The notes beneath the pieces are model-generated. The model was given only the letters and a program-made list of their open reading frames with translations, was not told the origin of the DNA and did no database searches. The translations under genes were made by a program, and so were the position numbers. 64,000 nt of DNA from an uncultured Lachnospiraceae bacterium (lineage in GTDB: Bacteria > Bacillota > Clostridia > Lachnospirales > Lachnospiraceae), in contig CAMZDG010000011.1 of the NCBI GenBank assembly GCA_947305245.1, positions 1 through 64,000 on the forward strand. Direction: 5' to 3'. Of this stretch, positions 19,137-29,417 are shown one piece after another; within the stretch, counting starts at the first letter, position 1; every line of letters begins with the position of its first letter.

Positions 19137-19535
19137 AAACCGGGGTTGCAAGAAGAAAGGCAACTTAAATAAGGCGCAGGGCGGCGCTGGGTTGCCTTTT
19201 GAGGAAGAATCAAGAAGAAAGGCAACTTAAACAAGGCGCAGGGCGGCGCTGGGTTGCCTTTTGAGGAAGAATCAAGAGGAAAGGCAACATAAACAAGGTG
19301 TGGGGCGGCGACAAGTTGCCTTTTGACAAAGCATGGATCGAAATCGGAAAAAATATTGGCAGCTTAGGTTTTGTTTCTGCGGTGCCCATTCGCATGCAGC
19401 TACGCCGCATTACTCATGACGCGCTAGCGCGCTATGTGTCTGTCTGCATAAATGCGCTTGTGTGAGCAAGCTCCCACCGCGCATTATGCGACATCCACGC
19501 ACCGCTTGTAGAAACGCGCAAATTCGGGTTTTACG
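19137..19535. repeat. Long direct repeat copy 1 (3 hairpin units + 127-nt multibranched element)
   Basis: Same organisation and near-identical sequence at 21500-21955. Confidence 0.92.
19379..19505. ncRNA. Candidate multibranched structured element, copy 1
   Basis: GCGGTGC/GCACCGC closing stem, CGCAT/ATGCG, GCAG/CTGC and AATGCGC/GCGCATT arms. Confidence 0.6.
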
Positions 19536-19568
19536 TACAGAAGGGGTAAGCAAAAGGAACGGGTAAAA

Positions 19569-20087
19569 ATGAAACGAGGGATTTTGATCAAGACAGGAAT
19601 CGTTTTGAGCTTTATTATGCTGTGTGCGACATTTTGTGTTTTTTATTTACGCCTTAACCTACGCCATTGTTATGAAAATGATTATGCATATCTGCTGAGG
19701 ATATCATGGGGTTCCACGGTGTTTTCCATGTTTCTTTTTACGATACGCAGCGTTTTGTTTGGTATTTTGGCTTACATAGATGAGAAAAAGAAATCTTACC
19801 GTGTAGGCACCTTGATCATCCAAGGGGGGTACCTACTGATTGCCATATGCAGCTTGGTAATTCTTATTTGGCGGATTGCGGGAAATCATGATGTTTGGGA
19901 GATTGGACAACGCTTCTGGGATTATAAGATGGGCTTAGCCTTGCTTGCGGTCACGCAAGGTATGCTTCAAAGGATATATCATGGTTTTTTGGTGAGGTTC
20001 GACATCATAAAAATACTTTTATGTGGAATGATCTTTTTGCTTTTTGCTTTTTTCACCATCCTCGTCTTTTTGGCGTCTTTATTTTGA
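19569..20087 (+). CDS. Integral membrane protein, unknown function
   Basis: Several hydrophobic segments; ATG downstream of the repeat element. Confidence 0.6.
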   Translation: MKRGILIKTGIVLSFIMLCATFCVFYLRLNLRHCYENDYAYLLRISWGSTVFSMFLFTIRSVLFGILAYIDEKKKSYRVGTLIIQGGYLLIAICSLVILIWRIAGNHDVWEIGQRFWDYKMGLALLAVTQGMLQRIYHGFLVRFDIIKILLCGMIFLLFAFFTILVFLASLF

Positions 20088-20166
20088 CGTGACTGGCTAG
20101 TCATTCACATGACTATATGTTTTGAATTCCAGGATAATCGCCTATTAGGTTTGGCAGGGAGAATAA

Positions 20167-20877
20167 ATGATACTTATATTTGATCTTTTTGAGACGCTTG
20201 TTGAAGATCTGACGCTTGATTTTAATCGCGGGTTAAAACCTTTTTGGGAAGAGTACTATAAGGATAAATGTTCTTTCGATGAGATCAAAGCTTACGGAGA
20301 AGAGTTGTTCGTACATATGCAGGCTCTTCATAAAAATGGTTTTGAATATCCTTTTGTAAAAGACGAGTTGCCGATGTATGCGAAAAAGTATGGCGGTGAC
20401 ACTGTTTCCATGAGCATTGAAGAGGAAGCCCTGTTTCTTGGCAGATGTAATACAGTGAGAGTTTATGAAGGCCTTGCTGATATGCTCGATGTATTTTCAA
20501 AAAAACAAATACCAATGTATGTATTATCAAATAGCGGTTTCAGAGCCGGTGCACTTCAGATAATGCTCAACGATCACGGCATTGGCAAATATTTTGACAA
20601 AGTCTGGTCCAGTGCTGACTTTGGCAGGGTCAAACCATGTACGGATTATTTTGAGTCTGCAATAGGGGAAATCCTTAAAAAGTATCCGGAAGGCACCAAA
20701 GATGAGATTTTGTTTGTGGGAGATACTTATAAAACAGATATCATCGGTGCTCACAATGCCGGACTCAAGGCAGCATGGATCAACCGACAAAATGAATCTG
20801 ACATATATGGCTTTGCTACATATCAGATAAAGGATGTGACCGATATTCTTGACATCTGTATTGGAAGGATAATGTAA
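20167..20877 (+). CDS. HAD-superfamily hydrolase
   Basis: MILIFDLFETLV, VLSNSGFR, VGDTYKTDIIGAHNAGLKAAWI. Confidence 0.88.
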   Translation: MILIFDLFETLVEDLTLDFNRGLKPFWEEYYKDKCSFDEIKAYGEELFVHMQALHKNGFEYPFVKDELPMYAKKYGGDTVSMSIEEEALFLGRCNTVRVYEGLADMLDVFSKKQIPMYVLSNSGFRAGALQIMLNDHGIGKYFDKVWSSADFGRVKPCTDYFESAIGEILKKYPEGTKDEILFVGDTYKTDIIGAHNAGLKAAWINRQNESDIYGFATYQIKDVTDILDICIGRIM

Positions 20878-21336
20878 ATGATCAAACAGATTGAAGATCC
20901 GAATACCAAACAGATAATTGCTAGGAAGGTGCTTGAATCACTTCATGATTGGTTTGAAGTTGATGAGAGCAGGGAGAAATATATAGCCGAGAGCGCAGGC
21001 CAGATATTTATTGCTGCAGAAGAAGACGGAGATTTTATTGGATTCCTGTGTCTTAAAGAGACAGGCAAAGAAACTGTAGAATTGGCAGTAATGGGCGTGC
21101 TTATGGAGTATCACCGTCATGGTCTGGGGAGGCAGCTTTTTGAAGAAGCAAAAAGGATTGCTAAGGGAAATGGCTATTTATTCATGCAGGTGAAGACTGT
21201 TAAGATGGGGGTATATGAAGACTACGATATTACTAACAGATTCTATCTGTCATGCGGTTTTAAGGAATTCGAAGTGATTAAAGAACTCTGGGGAGAAGAT
21301 AATCCTTGCCAGATATATGTGATGTCTTTGAAGTAG
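20878..21336 (+). CDS. GNAT-family N-acetyltransferase
   Basis: VMGVLMEYHRHGLGRQLFEEAKRIAK. Confidence 0.85.
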   Translation: MIKQIEDPNTKQIIARKVLESLHDWFEVDESREKYIAESAGQIFIAAEEDGDFIGFLCLKETGKETVELAVMGVLMEYHRHGLGRQLFEEAKRIAKGNGYLFMQVKTVKMGVYEDYDITNRFYLSCGFKEFEVIKELWGEDNPCQIYVMSLK

Positions 21337-21499
21337 TGAATGTATGATGAACTACCGGCACCGAAGAAGCGCGTTAAACTGGAATATAACGCGCCATACA
21401 AATCAGGGGTTGTGGTGCTGATCCAGGGCTTTTACTACCCATGGGACAAGATGGCTTGCGTGGGTGGTGCGGAAAAGTTTGTCGGGAGAATTAAATCGG

Positions 21500-21955
21500 C
21501 AAACTGGGGTTGCAAGAAGAAAGGCAACTTAAATAAGGTGTAGGGTGGCGCTGGGTTGCCTTTTGAGGAAGAATCAAGAGGAAAAGCAACATAAACAAGA
21601 CGCAGGGTGGCGCTGGGTTGCCTTTTGAGGAAGAATCAAGAGGAAAAGCAACATAAACAAGACGCAGGGCGGCGCTGGGTTGCCTTTTGAGGAAGAATCA
21701 AGAGGAAAGGCAACATAAACAAGATGTGGGGCGGCGACAAGTTGCCTTTTGATAAAGCATGTATCGAAATCGGAAAAAATATTGGCAACTTCGGTTTTGT
21801 TTCTGCGGTGCCCATTCGCATGCAGCTACGCCGCATTGCTCATGACGCGCTAGCGCGCTATGTGTCTGTCTGCATAAATGCGCTTGTGTGAGCAAGCTCC
21901 CACCGCGCATTATGCGACATCCACGCACCGCTTGTAGAAACGCGCAAATCGGGTT
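21500..21955. repeat. Long direct repeat copy 2 (4 hairpin units + 127-nt multibranched element)
   Basis: See 19137-19535. Confidence 0.92.
21805..21931. ncRNA. Candidate multibranched structured element, copy 2
   Basis: Same length as copy 1; one difference seen inside the element (attActc/attGctc). Confidence 0.6.
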
Positions 21956-22057
21956 TCTGGGGTTTAAGATGAAAATATTTGGGGAAAGGAAGAAGGGGGC
22001 TTTGTCTGGGGAGACAAAGACGAGTGGAGAGATGGAAAAGGTGGCTTTGTTTAGGAA

Positions 22058-22147
22058 GATAAAAATGTTTGGGGAGATGAAAATGTTTGGGAAGATGAAA
22101 ATGTTTGGGAAGATGAAAATGTTTGGGGAGATGAAAATGTTTGGGGA
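22058..22147 (+). repeat. 18-bp minisatellite (gatgaaaatgtttgggga)x5
   Basis: Five tandem units directly upstream of the lipoprotein start. Confidence 0.92.
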
Positions 22148-22175
22148 AAAGAAAAAGGGGTCTTGGGGCTTTTGG

Positions 22176-25100
22176 ATGAAGAAGGTGGCGCTGCTAGTGG
22201 GGATGGTGGGGCTACTGGTGCTGACGGGGTGTCCGCGGGGGGTGTCGCAGGAGGAGCAAGACGCGATCAAACTAAAGGCGGATGAGTGCCTTAAGGAGGC
22301 GCTGGCGACGCACTGCGGGCTGAAAGAGGGAAGCTATGAGATCACGTCGAGCGAGTTCGGTTATTGGGGGTATCCGCAGCCGATCAAGAAATATCAGCTT
22401 CAAGTGGGTGAGGACAGTTATCAAGCCGTTGTATGGTGCGAGGAACCTTATAGGACGTACACCAATTACAATTCGGCTGGCTTTGAGGACGTGCTGAAGG
22501 AGTATATGAAAGAAAAGTTCAGCGAGTCGTCCGCGCTTTCAGGGGTAGATTTCGAGGTGACGCGCGTGGATTTCTGGCCGGAGCCGATTTATTACTTTGT
22601 GGATGAGTACATACGGGAGGGGGAGCTGCTGCCCGTGGACGTGAAGCCGGAAGGGTTTGCGGACTATCTGAAGCTTTGTCAGGAGCAATATGAGATCCAG
22701 GCGGAGGTCACGATCGAATGCTTTGGCGATATCGACATGAAGGCGCTTGACGCCGTGAAGCTCTTTGGCGAGCGCGGCAGCAGATTCCCTTATGGGATGC
22801 TGCAAAATGTTTCTATCGATCATTATGGGTGCAAGGCGGAAGAGGTTGCCGGGCCGGCGGCGCTCATGGAAACCTGCGAGTTCTTTGGGATTTATGAGCA
22901 TGCGGGCGATGATGAATTCAAGAAACTGTCGGTCTATGAATATCATGAGACCGGGGGCTATTTGATCCGCGGCGTGAAGGAGGAAGGCGTACAGATCAAC
23001 GTGACGGCCAAGGACGGGCATATTCAGGTCACGCCCGGGGCGACCCTGTACCACGTTTTCACGAAGGAAAATATGGACGGCGTCGTGCTCCTGAACGGAG
23101 TTACGGAGGATTGTCCGCCGGAGCATTACGGGAAGCGCAACTGGAAGAAGAGCGAGAGATACGACTCAATATGGTATGTCGACAAGGTGATCGGATGGGA
23201 TATCATTCCCGGGGAGCCCAATCAAGCTGGGGAATCTAGTCAAGGCGGAGAGTCCGGGCAGGCGAGCGGCAAAGATACGGAGGAGTGGCAGTATTACGAG
23301 ATCGCGGACGCTAAGGCGAAGAATTGCTATCAGGCATTCCATAACTATGTGTCGAAGCTGGACGGGGATGAGTGGACGGGATTTCAGCTGGTCGACATCG
23401 ACGGGGACAAGATAGATGAGTTGGTTGTAACCCGGGTTAAAACGAATGGAAGCAAGACGGCTGCGGGAAGCAGCAGCCAAGGAAACAGCCTGGGCGGCAG
23501 CGCAAGCACCCGCGGCAATCTCAGATACTATGTCATGGACTGGGAAGAGCAGAAGATTTGCGTGACGGAGACGGTTGGGGCAATGCCGATCCCTTCGGGG
23601 ACAGACTATGCCACATGGCGCACCGAGGATGCTGCGGGAGCAGCGGTTTCCACGGGGAAGACTCTGGCGACGCTGGGGTATTATGACAGGGATTATATGC
23701 TAATGATCCTGGGGGCGGAGGCGGAGAATTATTACGCGGGCGTGACGAAGAGGGATAAGGATCTCTTTTATCTTGTGATCGGGGTGACTTGGATCGAGGA
23801 GGGCTGGACCGATCATGAGAAGGAAGTGCGCGATGCGATCGAGGATTATTACGTTGTCTGCGAGCTAGGCGAGAAGGCCGATTACGTGCTGGAGGGGCAG
23901 AATTGGTGGCAGGAGGCGACGTTCCAGTACAGGATGCCGACGGCGGACGTAGTGCAGGTTTATAAGGACGTGTTCGGGTGGGACAAGGAGTTCGCGCCGG
24001 GGCACGACAGTTCGGAAGAGGTCGGCGTGCGGTGTGAGGCAGACGGGTATCTGTACGGTCATAATGGGATTGGCTGGGCGGATTATCCGAAGATTACGAA
24101 GATCGAGCAGAGTGAGAGCGAGGTGGCGATCGAGGCGGAGATCTTGAACGCGTACACGGGCAATCTGATGGCGGAGGTGAAGATTAGCCTTACGCCGAAT
24201 GACGGGGAGTACGGGTATGCGCTCTCTGGCTATGAAGTCGCGCGTGACTTCACGTTGGATCCTGAGTCGGGGCGGAAGCTCGAGGAGTTCCAGGCGGGGG
24301 ATCTGTGGTTTCGGTATATTATGCAGCCGATCGCGGGATCGAATGCGTCGGCGCCGATGATCCGTGAGATGACCTTCCGTGGGAACAACGAGAAGGTGTT
24401 CACCGCGGATGCGAAGAAGCTGCTGAAAGAGCTTCAGAAGGAATATCAGGCGAACCTTAAGGGGTATGATGGAAGCACCACCCCTGGCGGGAACGCGGAC
24501 GGGGGGAGCAATATTGCGGTGAGGAGTACGCTACTTGCGGCGTATGACTTCGCGGACAATTCGAAGATTTTGATCTATGAGGATGCGGTTTATGGGAACG
24601 TGCCGCCGGCGACCGGCGATGGGGCGGAGTACGGATATTACTTGAATTATTGCCTGCTCACGCCGGATAAGCAGTTTGAGTCCGGGGAGATCTTCCGTTA
24701 TAACGAGTCCTTCGGCGTGATGCCGGAGAGCAGGAGCGGAAGGTCGCGGTGCCGCCATTATTTCCTTGGGCGCACCTCGGGAGGCGAGCCGAGCCTTGGC
24801 TCGTATGACTTCGTGAGCAGCGCGGCGAATTTCGCCGACGAAGTCCTCTTCTACGCGGAGATCGGGCGGAATCATGAGATGACAGAGGACGAAGAGGGCT
24901 GGGAGAACTATGATGAGGACTTTTACGTCTATTGCGCGCTCCTTCGGCCGGACGGCAGCAGGGTCATCAATATCTTTGACACTTGGCAGATCGCCACGGG
25001 GGACTATGTTTCGCACGGCTACTTCATCAAGGATCCCAGCGGGAAGACCTTGTATGAGCAGGGCTTCGGAGAAGCGGGTTATGAATATTACGTCGCGGGT

Positions 25101-25298
25101 GAGAAGCTGCCTCTTACCAGGAAGGCGGACGGCACCATGGAGACAGTCGGCGAGCTTACGATCGACAAGGATACGAAGCTTTGCGTAACGATTGATTATT
25201 GGGACGAGTGGGAGGGCTGCACCACGGTCTACCTCGTGCTCAATATCGACGGCAAGGAAGTGAAGTTCGACCTATTTGATTTCAAAATTTACTGGTAG
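22176..25298 (+). CDS. Large putative lipoprotein
   Basis: MKKVALLVGMVGLLVLTGC lipobox signal; the longer ORF start reads through the repeat. Confidence 0.7.
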   Translation: MKKVALLVGMVGLLVLTGCPRGVSQEEQDAIKLKADECLKEALATHCGLKEGSYEITSSEFGYWGYPQPIKKYQLQVGEDSYQAVVWCEEPYRTYTNYNSAGFEDVLKEYMKEKFSESSALSGVDFEVTRVDFWPEPIYYFVDEYIREGELLPVDVKPEGFADYLKLCQEQYEIQAEVTIECFGDIDMKALDAVKLFGERGSRFPYGMLQNVSIDHYGCKAEEVAGPAALMETCEFFGIYEHAGDDEFKKLSVYEYHETGGYLIRGVKEEGVQINVTAKDGHIQVTPGATLYHVFTKENMDGVVLLNGVTEDCPPEHYGKRNWKKSERYDSIWYVDKVIGWDIIPGEPNQAGESSQGGESGQASGKDTEEWQYYEIADAKAKNCYQAFHNYVSKLDGDEWTGFQLVDIDGDKIDELVVTRVKTNGSKTAAGSSSQGNSLGGSASTRGNLRYYVMDWEEQKICVTETVGAMPIPSGTDYATWRTEDAAGAAVSTGKTLATLGYYDRDYMLMILGAEAENYYAGVTKRDKDLFYLVIGVTWIEEGWTDHEKEVRDAIEDYYVVCELGEKADYVLEGQNWWQEATFQYRMPTADVVQVYKDVFGWDKEFAPGHDSSEEVGVRCEADGYLYGHNGIGWADYPKITKIEQSESEVAIEAEILNAYTGNLMAEVKISLTPNDGEYGYALSGYEVARDFTLDPESGRKLEEFQAGDLWFRYIMQPIAGSNASAPMIREMTFRGNNEKVFTADAKKLLKELQKEYQANLKGYDGSTTPGGNADGGSNIAVRSTLLAAYDFADNSKILIYEDAVYGNVPPATGDGAEYGYYLNYCLLTPDKQFESGEIFRYNESFGVMPESRSGRSRCRHYFLGRTSGGEPSLGSYDFVSSAANFADEVLFYAEIGRNHEMTEDEEGWENYDEDFYVYCALLRPDGSRVINIFDTWQIATGDYVSHGYFIKDPSGKTLYEQGFGEAGYEYYVAGEKLPLTRKADGTMETVGELTIDKDTKLCVTIDYWDEWEGCTTVYLVLNIDGKEVKFDLFDFKIYW

Positions 25299-25373
25299 GC
25301 GGATGTCTTGCAGCAAGAAAGAAAAGGGAATTTATAGATCAGTTGATGGGTTATGTAAAGGAGGATAAGGGAA

Positions 25374-25778
25374 ATGATTGAGGGAAACGAGAAGAACACT
25401 GTCAGCGAGGACGAGAAGGAGCAAGCGGGCGTTGGAGTTCAGGAGCCTGAGGAGGAACAATTTATCTTTGGAGTTCAGAAACCGGAGAAGGGCCCGGGTT
25501 ATGATGCAGAGATGATAGAGGAAGCGTGCCGCAGGAGAAAAGTGGTGCTTTGCTTCTGGATCGGATTCATTGTCGCATGCGCGATTGTAATTTGGATCAT
25601 AAATTTAACTCAGTCCGTAGGCGTTGCGTGCTTCCTGTTTGCAGGCTTATTGTTGGTGGCGTTTGGCTTCGCGCTTGGGTCGAAATACCCGAGATGTCCC
25701 TATTGCAATAATTACATCTACGAGGAAGGAGCCATGGGAGTCAACAATTGCCCCTATTGCGGCGGGAGAATCAGGTAG
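25374..25778 (+). CDS. Membrane protein with C-terminal zinc ribbon
   Basis: Two TM helices; CPYCNNYIYEEG...CPYCGG; RBS aaggagg. Confidence 0.65.
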   Translation: MIEGNEKNTVSEDEKEQAGVGVQEPEEEQFIFGVQKPEKGPGYDAEMIEEACRRRKVVLCFWIGFIVACAIVIWIINLTQSVGVACFLFAGLLLVAFGFALGSKYPRCPYCNNYIYEEGAMGVNNCPYCGGRIR

Positions 25779-25907
25779 CGAGCAGGCGGACCATCCCCGT
25801 AAACGGCGGGGAGTCCGTGGAATTTCGTCAATTGATTCGTATATAGATATAAAGGTGCTCCCGGGGCGCTTCGGACCTTGGGAAGAATTACGAGGAGGGG
25901 AAATCAA

Positions 25908-26201
25908 ATGGAAGAAAAAGAACTAAAGACTATGGATGAGAAACTGAAAAACATAGAGCTTCAAAGCAAGAAAATAGAGGACGAGGCAGTCTGCGCTGCG
26001 GTTGGAGGCATGGAAGAGGTTGACATTCCAATACAAGAGATCCACCAACAAATCATTGGCGACATTCCATTGACACAAGGACGCGATTTATGTAAGGGAC
26101 GCGAATTAAGTATGCCGCGCGTAATTTCGTTTAAGGACATGGATGATGACCTCGGTTCCCTGCTTGAGCCTCATACTTTTACCGATTTTAAACCAATGTA
26201 G
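25908..26201 (+). CDS. GG-leader peptide, putative RiPP/secreted peptide precursor
   Basis: RBS gaggagggg; leader ...NIELQSKKIEDEAVCAAVGG; paralog at 36933. Confidence 0.65.
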   Translation: MEEKELKTMDEKLKNIELQSKKIEDEAVCAAVGGMEEVDIPIQEIHQQIIGDIPLTQGRDLCKGRELSMPRVISFKDMDDDLGSLLEPHTFTDFKPM

Positions 26202-26240
26202 TGGATGAAGGGTCCAGCTTAGGCTGGGCCCTTTATTTAT
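25930..26240. repeat. ~300-bp direct repeat, left copy
   Basis: ~93% identical by eye to 36930-37232, including the trailing terminator. Confidence 0.9.
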
Positions 26241-26242
26241 GT
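26210..26242 (+). terminator. Intrinsic terminator
   Basis: gggtccagc-ttag-gctgggccctttattt. Confidence 0.85.
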
Positions 26243-26431
26243 CGTTATAAATATTCAGAAATATAGTCGAATTATACAACAATTTGTTGTCATTCATCGC
26301 ATTATAAAGTATAATTATATCATGGCGATTTTGTATAAAATATCGAGAAATAAAGGATTTTAAGTAGCTGTGTCTATAGTCCCAGAATCAGAATATTACA
26401 ATAGAGCAATGAAAGAAAGAGGACTGTTGAA

Positions 26432-28174
26432 ATGACAGATCAAGAACTTAAGAAGTTAAAAGATGACCTATGGCACTCTGCGGATGTGCTTCGTTCAGGT
26501 GCACATTTAGCAGCAAACAAGTATGGACAGCCCATACTGGGTTTGATTTTCTTACGTTATGCAGATATTTTATACAAACAGCATAAGGATGAAATCCTTG
26601 CTGAATACGAGAAGAACAAGGGAAAAAGAGCTGAGAAGTCTATAAAGGACATTTCCATAGCTAAGTGTGGTTTTTATCTCCCTGAGTGTGCTTATTACGA
26701 CGCAATTAATGATGCTCCTGATGATGCAAACAAGGCTACTCTCGTGAAGAATGCAATGCAGGCTATTGAGGATGAAAACCCTAAGATGGAGGGTGTATTG
26801 CCTAAAGAGGTTTATGCACAGTTAGTGCCTGAAGAAGAGCCTGAACTTCTTTCGAGAATAGTCAGGGTATTTAAGGATATACCTGAGAACTGTACTATTG
26901 ATATCTTTGGTCAGATATATGAATACTTCCTTGGAAATTTCGCATTGGCAGAGGGTAAGGACGGTGGAGCATTCTATACTCCTGCTACTGTAGTTCAGTA
27001 TATGGTACAGGTTTTGAATCCGGAGCCGGGTGACAAGAAGTTCCTTGACCCAGCTTGTGGATCAGGTGGTATGTTTGTCCAAGCTGCAAGGTATATGCAT
27101 AAGCACAATGCTGATAATGACGCACAGATGCAGTTTAGATGCTATGGTGTTGAGAAAGAACCTGACACAGTTAAGCTGGCAAAGATGAATTTACTGTTGA
27201 ACAATGTCAGAGGCGAAATAACAGAGGCAAACTCTTTCTATTCAGACCCTTATAACGCATTTGGAGCATTTGACTACGTTATGGCAAATCCACCCTTCAA
27301 TGTAGATGAAGTTGTGGTTGAAAAGGTTACTGGAGATGCAAGGTTTAACACTTATGGTGTCCCCAGAAATAAGAGTAAAACTGCAAAGAAAGGTTCTGAT
27401 AAAAAAGAAACAGTACCTAACGCAAACTATTTGTGGATAGGATATTTTGCAACAGCATTAAACGATAATGGTAGAGCTGGTTTGGTTATGGCTAACTCTG
27501 CGTCTGATGCAAGTGGATCTGAGTATGAAATCAGGAAGAAAATGATTGAGGACGGTATCATCAGTCAGATGGTTACACTGCCTTCAAATATGTTCTCTTC
27601 TGTTACTCTCCCTGCTACTCTTTGGTTCTTTGATAAAGCAAAGAAAAAGAAGGATGAAATACTGTTTATAGATGCAAGAAGTATCTTTACTCAAGTAGAT
27701 AGAGCTCACAGAAAGTTCAGTGAAGAACAGATTAAGAATCTGGGTATCATCACAAGATTATACAATGGTGATAAAAAGGCATATAAAGACCTGATTACTG
27801 AGTATAAGACAGAGCTTAAAAATGCACCAACAGAGTCTGATGATAAAGAAGTAAAGACAAAAGATTACTGGCAGACACAGATTGATTGGCTGACAGAGAG
27901 ATTTCCGGATGGCGTTTATCAGGATGTCATAGGTCTTTGCAAGGTTGCCAAGATGGATGGTGAAGATGGCATCATAGACCAAGACTACTCTCTCAATGCT
28001 GGTAGATATGTAGGTGTTGTCATTGAAGATGATGGCATGACTGAGGAAGAATACAAGGAAACCATGCTTGGTCTTAACGATGAATTGCTGAAGCTTAATG
28101 CAGAAGCAAAGGAACTGGAAGACAGTATTTCAAATAACATAAGAGGATTGTTTGGTAGTATCGGGAAGAATTAA
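26432..28174 (+). CDS. hsdM: Type I restriction-modification DNA methyltransferase subunit
   Basis: FLDPACGSGGMFVQAARY, NPPFN; LKDDLWHSADVLR N-terminus. Confidence 0.95.
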   Translation: MTDQELKKLKDDLWHSADVLRSGAHLAANKYGQPILGLIFLRYADILYKQHKDEILAEYEKNKGKRAEKSIKDISIAKCGFYLPECAYYDAINDAPDDANKATLVKNAMQAIEDENPKMEGVLPKEVYAQLVPEEEPELLSRIVRVFKDIPENCTIDIFGQIYEYFLGNFALAEGKDGGAFYTPATVVQYMVQVLNPEPGDKKFLDPACGSGGMFVQAARYMHKHNADNDAQMQFRCYGVEKEPDTVKLAKMNLLLNNVRGEITEANSFYSDPYNAFGAFDYVMANPPFNVDEVVVEKVTGDARFNTYGVPRNKSKTAKKGSDKKETVPNANYLWIGYFATALNDNGRAGLVMANSASDASGSEYEIRKKMIEDGIISQMVTLPSNMFSSVTLPATLWFFDKAKKKKDEILFIDARSIFTQVDRAHRKFSEEQIKNLGIITRLYNGDKKAYKDLITEYKTELKNAPTESDDKEVKTKDYWQTQIDWLTERFPDGVYQDVIGLCKVAKMDGEDGIIDQDYSLNAGRYVGVVIEDDGMTEEEYKETMLGLNDELLKLNAEAKELEDSISNNIRGLFGSIGKN

Positions 28175-28175
28175 T

Positions 28176-29402
28176 ATGAACAGATTGAGTATCGATATGC
28201 AGTATAGATCAATAAAGGAATTTGGAAAAGTTGTCACAGGGAAAACACCGTCGACAAAAATAGAAGAATATTGGAATGGTGAAATTCCATTTTTGACGCC
28301 AAGCGATTATTCTGACGGCGACAGATATGTTGATGTAACAGAACGTTTTTTGAGTAATAAAGGTGTTGAATCACAATCAAAGACGCTCATACCTAAGGAT
28401 TCTGTGTGTGTAACATGTATAGGGTCTACAGTGGGTAAATCATGTATGACCTCAAAGGATACTGTTACAAATCAGCAAATCAATTCAATAGTATGTAATG
28501 AACAGAATGATGCTCATTACGTTTTTTACTTGATGCAGTATTGTTTACCATTTTTACAGATGTATGGGGGAGGTACTGGTTCTGGATTGCCAATAATTAG
28601 TAAGGGTAAGTTCGAAAAAATAAAACTATTGGTTTTTAATGATAAAAAAATACAGGAAAAGATAGCTAACATTCTATGCCAATATGACCATGCTATAGAA
28701 AACAACAACAAACGCATAAAAATACTTGAGCAAATGGCAGAGAATTTGTACAAGGAGTGGTTTGTAAGATTCAGATTCCCTGGGCATGAAGATATAGAGT
28801 TTGAAGGTGGGATACCTAAGGGATGGGAAATAAGGTGTTTGGCAGATGTGTATAATACGTCTTCTGGCGGTACGCCTTCAAGAAGCAATTCAGTTTATTA
28901 CATGGGTAACATACCTTGGGTAAAAACCGGAGAATTATTAGGTTCATACATCCTTGATACGGAGGAACATATATCTAATGAGGCTGTTGAAAAATCTTCT
29001 GCCAAATTATTCCCACCTAATAGCCTTTTGGTTGCAATGTATGCAGGCGCTAATGTTGGAAATGTTGGATTAACTACCTTTGAAGGAACATGTAATCAGG
29101 CTTGTTGTATTATTAATACTAAATCCAATTATTCTATTGATTATCTGTTTCAGTTTATAAAAACTCAAAAGAATTATTTACAAAGTATTAGCTTTGGGGC
29201 AGCGCAGCAAAATATTAGTCAGGAAATTATAAAACGTTTAAAAATATTGTTGCCACCGATAGATCTGCTTAATAGGTATGATAGATTAATTTTGCCAATC
29301 AATGAATCTATAAAAAACTATATGTCGGCAAACCGTATCTTAATTAAGCAAAGAGATTTACTACTACCCCGTCTTATGAGTGGAAAGCTTGAAGTGAAAT
29401 AA
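28176..29402 (+). CDS. hsdS: Type I restriction-modification specificity subunit
   Basis: Two TRD-like halves (GKTPSTKIEEYWNGEIPFLTPSD; SGGTPSRSNSVYYMGNIPWVKTGEL). Confidence 0.95.
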   Translation: MNRLSIDMQYRSIKEFGKVVTGKTPSTKIEEYWNGEIPFLTPSDYSDGDRYVDVTERFLSNKGVESQSKTLIPKDSVCVTCIGSTVGKSCMTSKDTVTNQQINSIVCNEQNDAHYVFYLMQYCLPFLQMYGGGTGSGLPIISKGKFEKIKLLVFNDKKIQEKIANILCQYDHAIENNNKRIKILEQMAENLYKEWFVRFRFPGHEDIEFEGGIPKGWEIRCLADVYNTSSGGTPSRSNSVYYMGNIPWVKTGELLGSYILDTEEHISNEAVEKSSAKLFPPNSLLVAMYAGANVGNVGLTTFEGTCNQACCIINTKSNYSIDYLFQFIKTQKNYLQSISFGAAQQNISQEIIKRLKILLPPIDLLNRYDRLILPINESIKNYMSANRILIKQRDLLLPRLMSGKLEVK

Positions 29403-29417
29403 AGCAAGAAAGAAGGT

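Noticed and set aside
19145-19320. CRISPR-like array of 61-bp units
   Set aside because: Units are repeated in full with no unique spacers; hairpin repeats instead
19210-19410. Minus-strand ORFs MRRSCMRMGTAETKPKLP... (also at 21636-21836)
   Set aside because: Translations of the repeat element; occur in both copies only because the DNA is duplicated
21888-25298. 1136-aa ORF with start inside the direct repeat
   Set aside because: Canonical lipoprotein signal peptide at 22176 fits better
28176-29402. Internal duplication in HsdS as an anomaly
   Set aside because: Two TRD halves are normal type I specificity-subunit architecture
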